Assembly: GCA_016212085.1 (NCBI GenBank)
Contig: JACRHL010000006.1
Span: 124,001 to 188,000, forward strand
Direction: 5' to 3'
Length of the DNA stretch: 64,000 nucleotides
From: Nitrospirota bacterium
GTDB taxonomy: Bacteria; Nitrospirota; JACRHL01
Part shown: positions 60,161 to 64,000 of the stretch, in pieces
Layout: each line of letters opens with the position of its first letter
Numbering within the stretch: position 1 is the stretch's first letter
Notes under the pieces: model-generated
Told to the model about the DNA's origin: nothing
The model's database searches: none
Seen by the model: only the letters and a program-made list of their open reading frames with translations
Position numbers and translations under genes: made by a program

Positions 60161-61308
60161 GCGCCCCCCGCGTGGGCCTGTTCGCCGTGGCGCCGGAGCG
60201 CGTCAACGGGCGCGCCCTGGCCATGCTGCGCAGCCTGCGCGGCGCGGGCTACCGGGTTACCCTGTTTTCCACCCCGGAGGGTGCCAGGCTGGCGCCGGAG
60301 GGGGTCGAGGCGGAGGCGTGCCTGGCGGTGAACGGGCAGGGTGGCCAGGAGCGGGTCCGGCTTGCCCAGGTGCCCGACCTGTCCGGGTTCGACGTGCTCC
60401 AGGTGGCGGGCCGGGGCCTGTTCGCCGAGGTGGCGCGCCACGCGCCGGAGACCGCCAGGCTGATCTACGACGTGCCGTGCGCCGAGGGGCCGTCCGCCGC
60501 CCGGCCCGGCGACGGCATCGCCGCCCGCGGGCTGGGCTGGCTGGCGGGCCTGCGCACCAGCGTGGGGGCCTGGCGCAGCGCGCCCGCCATCGACGCGGTG
60601 GTGTGCCCCAGCTACGTGTTCGGCGAGTACCTGCAACGGGAACTGAAGCTCGGGGCGGTGCCGGTGGTGCCCATCTATCCCGCCCTGCCGCTGGTGGAGG
60701 CGGTGACGCCGGACCCCACCTATTGGGGCCGCAAGGGGCGTCCGGCGGTGGTGGTGCTGGGGGGGGATTTCGCGGCGGCGGAGCCCGCCGTGCGCGGCGT
60801 GGGGCGGCTGCGCGACGTGGATCTGGTGATCGTCAACGGCCATGGCGACTGGGAGGCCCTGGAGCGGGTGGCGTCGGAGTTTCCGCGCATGGCCGGCCGG
60901 CTGCACCGCATCGGCGTGCCGGAGGACGCCCTGCTGGGCACGCTGGTGAACTTCCGCGTGGGTCTGGTGCTGCCCACCGACACCTCGCAGCAGGCCCTGT
61001 ACGACATCCCGCCGGCCCTGTTCACCCTGGTCATGGCCGGACTGCCCGTGGTGGCCAGCGACCTGCCGGGCATCGAGCGGCTGGTGGCGGCCCATAACTT
61101 CGGCCTGCTGGCCAATCCCGGCGATTTCGAGCAGGTGGCCGACCAGGTGGGCCGAACCCTGAACGACGTGGCCGCCTACGAGCGGCTGCGCCACAACGTG
61201 GACGTGGTGCGCCGCCAGCGCTACGCTTGGGAGGTGCAAGAGAAGCGCTTGTTGGCCCTTTACGCCCAGCTCGCCGGTGCGGCCGTTCCGCGCCGCGCCG
61301 CGGTATAA
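60157..61308 (+). CDS. GT-B family glycosyltransferase (GT4-like)
   Basis: A roughly 383-residue protein. The start is GTG 60157 if the mini-ORF is used, or GTG 60145. The fold is GT-B: an N-terminal RVGLFAVAPERVNGRALAML domain, then C-terminal VVVLGGDFAAAEPAVRGV, HRIGVPEDALLGTLVNFRVGLVLPTD and GLPVVASDLPGIERLVAAHNFGLLANPGD with the usual EX7E-like donor-binding region (E...ANPGDFE). GDWEALERV and a C-terminal helix complete it. Donor and acceptor are unknown; no polysaccharide gene cluster surrounds it. Confidence 0.8.
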   Translation: MSAPRVGLFAVAPERVNGRALAMLRSLRGAGYRVTLFSTPEGARLAPEGVEAEACLAVNGQGGQERVRLAQVPDLSGFDVLQVAGRGLFAEVARHAPETARLIYDVPCAEGPSAARPGDGIAARGLGWLAGLRTSVGAWRSAPAIDAVVCPSYVFGEYLQRELKLGAVPVVPIYPALPLVEAVTPDPTYWGRKGRPAVVVLGGDFAAAEPAVRGVGRLRDVDLVIVNGHGDWEALERVASEFPRMAGRLHRIGVPEDALLGTLVNFRVGLVLPTDTSQQALYDIPPALFTLVMAGLPVVASDLPGIERLVAAHNFGLLANPGDFEQVADQVGRTLNDVAAYERLRHNVDVVRRQRYAWEVQEKRLLALYAQLAGAAVPRRAAV

Positions 61309-61436
61309 GGGGGAACGGTGCATTTTGCGGACAGGGCAACGACCCGTATGGTACCCTGTGCGCCGGATTCCCCCCACGGCAACAATGCACGGACCCTGAA
61401 AGGGCGCCCTCCCCTTACCCCGCATCGGAACGTTTG

Positions 61437-62525
61437 ATGGCCGAGCCGATTGGCACCAATCTCCCCCCGTTGAAGATCGGCCGCCATGTGGCGCGGCTGC
61501 CGATCATCCAGGGTGGCATGGGCATCAAGGTGTCCGGCGCCCGGCTTGCCGGGGCGGTGGCCAGGGAGGGGGCCGTGGGCGTCATCGCCGCGGTGGCCCT
61601 GGGCCTCTCGTCGCCGTATTACAAGAAGAAGAGCGACTACTTCAACGCCAACAAGCTGGCCCTGGCGGACGAGATCGCCATGGCCCGCCAGACGGCGCCC
61701 GACGGCATCATCGGCGTCAACTGCATGGTGGCCATCACCGACCACGAGGCCATGGTGCGCACGGCGGCGGAAAACGGCGCCGACCTCATCATCTCCGGCG
61801 CCGGCCTGCCCCTCAACCTGCCCGTCTACACCCGCGACCACCCCGATTGCGCCTTGCTGCCCATCGTCTCGTCCGAAAAGGCGGCGCGCCTCATCTGCCG
61901 GCGCTGGGAACACACCCACGGCCGCCTGCCCGACGCGCTGGTGGTGGAAGACCCCAACACCGCCGGCGGCCACCTGGGCGTGCGGCGCCAGGAGCTGGGC
62001 AACCCGGATTACGACCTGGAGCGGGTGGTTCCCGAGATCGTCGCCTACCTGGCGGAGGAGGGGTTCGACATCCCCGTGCTGAGCGCCGGCGGCATCTGGG
62101 ACCGGAGCGACATCGACCACCAGTTCGCCCTGGGGGCGCGGGGCGTGCAAATGGCCACCCGCTTCATCTGCACCCACGAGTGCGACGCGGACGACGCCTT
62201 CAAGGCCCAGTACCTCAAGCGCAAGCCGAGCGACGTGGTGATCGTGGACAGCCCGGCCGGGCTGCCGGGGCGGGCCGTGTCCTCCGCCTTCGTGGAGCGC
62301 CTGCACGGCCACGGCAAGGTGGAGATGCAGTGCTTCGCCAACTGCCTGCGCAAGTGCATCTGCCGCGACGAGAAGGAAACCTTCTGCATCGCCCACGCCC
62401 TCAACCAGGCCCAGCACGGCAACGTGCAGGACGGCCTGTTCTTCACCGGCACCAACCTGTACCGGTCGGAACAGATCGTTTCGGTGCACGAAATCCTCAC
62501 GGAGCTGTGCGCCCCGCGCGGCTGA
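61437..62525 (+). CDS. nitronate monooxygenase-like FMN enzyme
   Basis: A 362-residue TIM-barrel flavoenzyme of the 2-nitropropane dioxygenase family, ATG 61437. IIQGGMGIKVSGARLAGAVAREGAVGVI is the classic opening. IGVNCMVAITDHE, IISGAGLPLNLPVY, VVEDPNTAGGHLG and AGGIWDRSDIDHQFALGARGVQMATRF are also family motifs. The C-terminal part has a Cys-rich stretch CFANCLRKCICRDEKETFC, typical of one subgroup. It may act on nitronates or as an enoyl reductase-like enzyme. It follows the glycosyltransferase by 128 bp. Confidence 0.88.
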   Translation: MAEPIGTNLPPLKIGRHVARLPIIQGGMGIKVSGARLAGAVAREGAVGVIAAVALGLSSPYYKKKSDYFNANKLALADEIAMARQTAPDGIIGVNCMVAITDHEAMVRTAAENGADLIISGAGLPLNLPVYTRDHPDCALLPIVSSEKAARLICRRWEHTHGRLPDALVVEDPNTAGGHLGVRRQELGNPDYDLERVVPEIVAYLAEEGFDIPVLSAGGIWDRSDIDHQFALGARGVQMATRFICTHECDADDAFKAQYLKRKPSDVVIVDSPAGLPGRAVSSAFVERLHGHGKVEMQCFANCLRKCICRDEKETFCIAHALNQAQHGNVQDGLFFTGTNLYRSEQIVSVHEILTELCAPRG

Positions 62526-62558
62526 CGACTTGAATCCGAAAAATCCGGGGCGCCAGGG

Positions 62559-64000
62559 CTAGCGCCCGGCGCCGGCGCGGGCCGTGTGCTGGCCGACGGT
62601 GCCCAGCAGGGTGTTCACCACCTCGATATGATAGCTCCGCCCGGCGTGGCCGCGCAGCTCCTCCGCCGCCATCTCCGGCGGCAGCGGGTCGCGGTAGGGG
62701 CGTGGCGCCAGCATGGCGCCCCAGCTGGTGACCGCCGCGACTACATAGGCCGCCAGGCTCACCTCGCCCTCGGCACGGCCACGGGGATAGCCGCGCCCGT
62801 CCCAGCGTTCCCGGTGGTTGGCCACCAGGGTGGCGGCGGCGGCGAGGGACCCGCCCCGCGCCAGGCGCTCCGCGCCCAGGGTGACGTAGGGGCGCACCTG
62901 ATCCCATTCCGCCTCGGTGAGGGGGCCGGGCTTGGCCAGCAGGGCGGGGGGAACGAACGCCTTGCCCAGGTCGTGGCACAGCACCGCCACGTGCACCGCG
63001 TGCTGGGTGGCGCTGTCGCAGCCCAGGGAACGCGCCACGTCGGCGCCCAGCCGCGCCAGCTCCGAGCGCCGGGAGGCGCCGAAACCGGCCTCGGCGGGCA
63101 CCAGGGCGGCGGCCAGGTCGGCCAGCGCCAGCAGGTCGGCGCCGGTCTTGTCGGAGCGGCGCAGGGCCTTGTCCTGGTTCAGGGCGATGGCCGCCTGCAC
63201 CGCCAGCAGGTGGGCCAGCTTGCGCTCCTCGTCGCTGAAGGCCGGGTCGGCGGCGGGCCGTGCCAGCAGCAGCAAGCCGGTGGGCACCACGCCGGGCAGC
63301 CGCGTCAACAGGCACTCCATGCCGGCGATCACGGTGCCGGACAGCACGTCGTGCGGGTCGCCGGCGGCGGGGCGGGTGGAGGTATGGTTGAGGGCCGTCA
63401 GCGCCTGCTGAAGGTAGCTGGACAGGCGCGGCTGGTCCTCCGGCGGAAAGCCGGAGGCCGCCGCCAGCTGGGGGCCGCCCGGGCCTTCCGGCACGGCGAC
63501 GAAGCCCTGGGTGGCGCCGGTCTGCATGAGGGCGATCTCGAGGGCGGCGTTCAGGGTGCGGCCGAACAGGGAGTCGTGATCCTGCGCCAGGATCTCCTCG
63601 CCCAGGCGGATCAGCGGCAGGTAGTGGTCGATCAGCAGCTGGTTGCGGGTGGCCGAGGCGTCCTCGATGGCCCGCTCCACGGACTGGAACAGCTCGTCGT
63701 AAAAGAACGGCTTGGTCAGGAAGCCGTGCACCCCCAGGTTGAGGGAGCGCAGCATGTTGTCCTGGGTGAGGAAACCGGTGATGACGATGGCCGGCAGGTC
63801 GGGCTGGGTGTGGCGCACCTGCTCGATGAGCGTCAGGCCGTCGATGCCGGGCAGGGTGATGTCCGCCACCAGCAGGTCCACCCGTTCCGATTGCAGGACG
63901 GCGAGGGCCGCCGGGGCGTCCTCGGCCACGGATACCCGGTAGCCGCGCTCCCCCAGCATTTCCTGGCAGATTTCACGGAACAACTCCTCGTCGTCCACGA
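62559..64000 (-). CDS. response regulator with GAF-like and degenerate HD-GYP output domain (5' end outside window)
   Basis: The frame is open to the right edge, so the gene starts beyond 64000. Residues numbered from 63998: receiver domain 1-110 with the acidic pair in VDDEEL, phospho-acceptor Asp46 in LLVADITLPG, and the switch Lys in FLTKPFF. A GAF-like segment follows (about 140-275). The output is HD-GYP-like: HVAVLCHDLGKAF (HD at 342-343) and NHRERWDGRGYP (394-405). The canonical HHE has become NHRE and the following ADVFDAL is replaced by VTSWGAM, so some metal ligands are missing. It is probably a c-di-GMP binding or dead phosphodiesterase. Confidence 0.85.
   Translation of the reverse strand, partial: VDDEELFREICQEMLGERGYRVSVAEDAPAALAVLQSERVDLLVADITLPGIDGLTLIEQVRHTQPDLPAIVITGFLTQDNMLRSLNLGVHGFLTKPFFYDELFQSVERAIEDASATRNQLLIDHYLPLIRLGEEILAQDHDSLFGRTLNAALEIALMQTGATQGFVAVPEGPGGPQLAAASGFPPEDQPRLSSYLQQALTALNHTSTRPAAGDPHDVLSGTVIAGMECLLTRLPGVVPTGLLLLARPAADPAFSDEERKLAHLLAVQAAIALNQDKALRRSDKTGADLLALADLAAALVPAEAGFGASRRSELARLGADVARSLGCDSATQHAVHVAVLCHDLGKAFVPPALLAKPGPLTEAEWDQVRPYVTLGAERLARGGSLAAAATLVANHRERWDGRGYPRGRAEGEVSLAAYVVAAVTSWGAMLAPRPYRDPLPPEMAAEELRGHAGRSYHIEVVNTLLGTVGQHTARAGAGR

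Overview
The window is very GC-rich chromosomal DNA with dense, overlapping coding. Most same-strand neighbours share ATGA, GTGA or TGATG junctions. Gene content points to a proteobacterium (Pseudomonadota): yacG, hrpA, clpS-like, miaA-hfq, type I glnA with an adenylylation tyrosine, and the block ispE - tRNA-Gln - prs - rplY - pth - ychF. Several c-type cytochromes, a fused outer-membrane cytochrome-porin resembling Cyc2, a DsrE-type trio and a cobalamin operon suggest a respiratory, possibly chemolithotrophic lifestyle. That lifestyle is inference, and the class cannot be fixed from sequence reading alone. I see no phage, insertion sequence, integrase or CRISPR array; this is core chromosome with a few accessory genes.

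Layout. 1-1134: two small cytochromes c and a DUF2628 membrane protein. 1135-4999 (minus): a peptide ABC importer (binding protein and two permeases, no ATPases here) behind a good sigma70-like promoter. 5622-14483 (plus): yacG, then an operon with fused cbiE/cbiT, cbiF, two uncharacterised genes, cobQ, cbiB, threonine-phosphate decarboxylase and two more cytochromes c. 14530-17652: an Old Yellow Enzyme, a nucleotidase-like HAD protein (minus) and the cytochrome-porin. 18468-22705: trpGDCFB, ending at a strong terminator without trpA. 22977-23516: two paralogous one-helix small proteins with putative regulatory DNA around them, including a DnaA-box pair.

23771-28690: a DUF1232 protein, an orphan ABC ATPase, hflX, miaA, hfq and MTA phosphorylase. 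28821-31571: a TPR lipoprotein, a PP0621-like protein, transaldolase and three DsrE/F/H-like genes. 31599-36261 (minus): an MFS-spermidine synthase-TPR fusion, a ferritin-like protein and CbiX with a His-rich tail. 36382-38182: an AEC transporter, an unknown small protein and a GNAT acetyltransferase. 38184-44128 (minus): HrpA overlapping an M1 metallopeptidase. 44391-47922: pirin, PhzF and a large secreted protein. 47924-51728 (minus): a DUF4177-like protein, a ClpS-like protein, a large outer-membrane metalloprotease/beta-propeller/barrel and a CoA-binding protein. 52182-58103: glnA and the ispE-to-ychF block. 58133-64000: a Gly-rich protein, a C39-like cysteine peptidase, a [2Fe-2S] ferredoxin, a glycosyltransferase, a nitronate monooxygenase-like enzyme and a response regulator with a degenerate HD-GYP domain that runs off the window.

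How it fits together. CbiX at 35359 supplies cobalt insertion for the early-cobalt corrin route and the 5885-13387 operon carries mid and late steps. Cytochrome c genes lie before the transporter and at the tail of the cobalamin operon, so tetrapyrrole-linked functions are physically interleaved.
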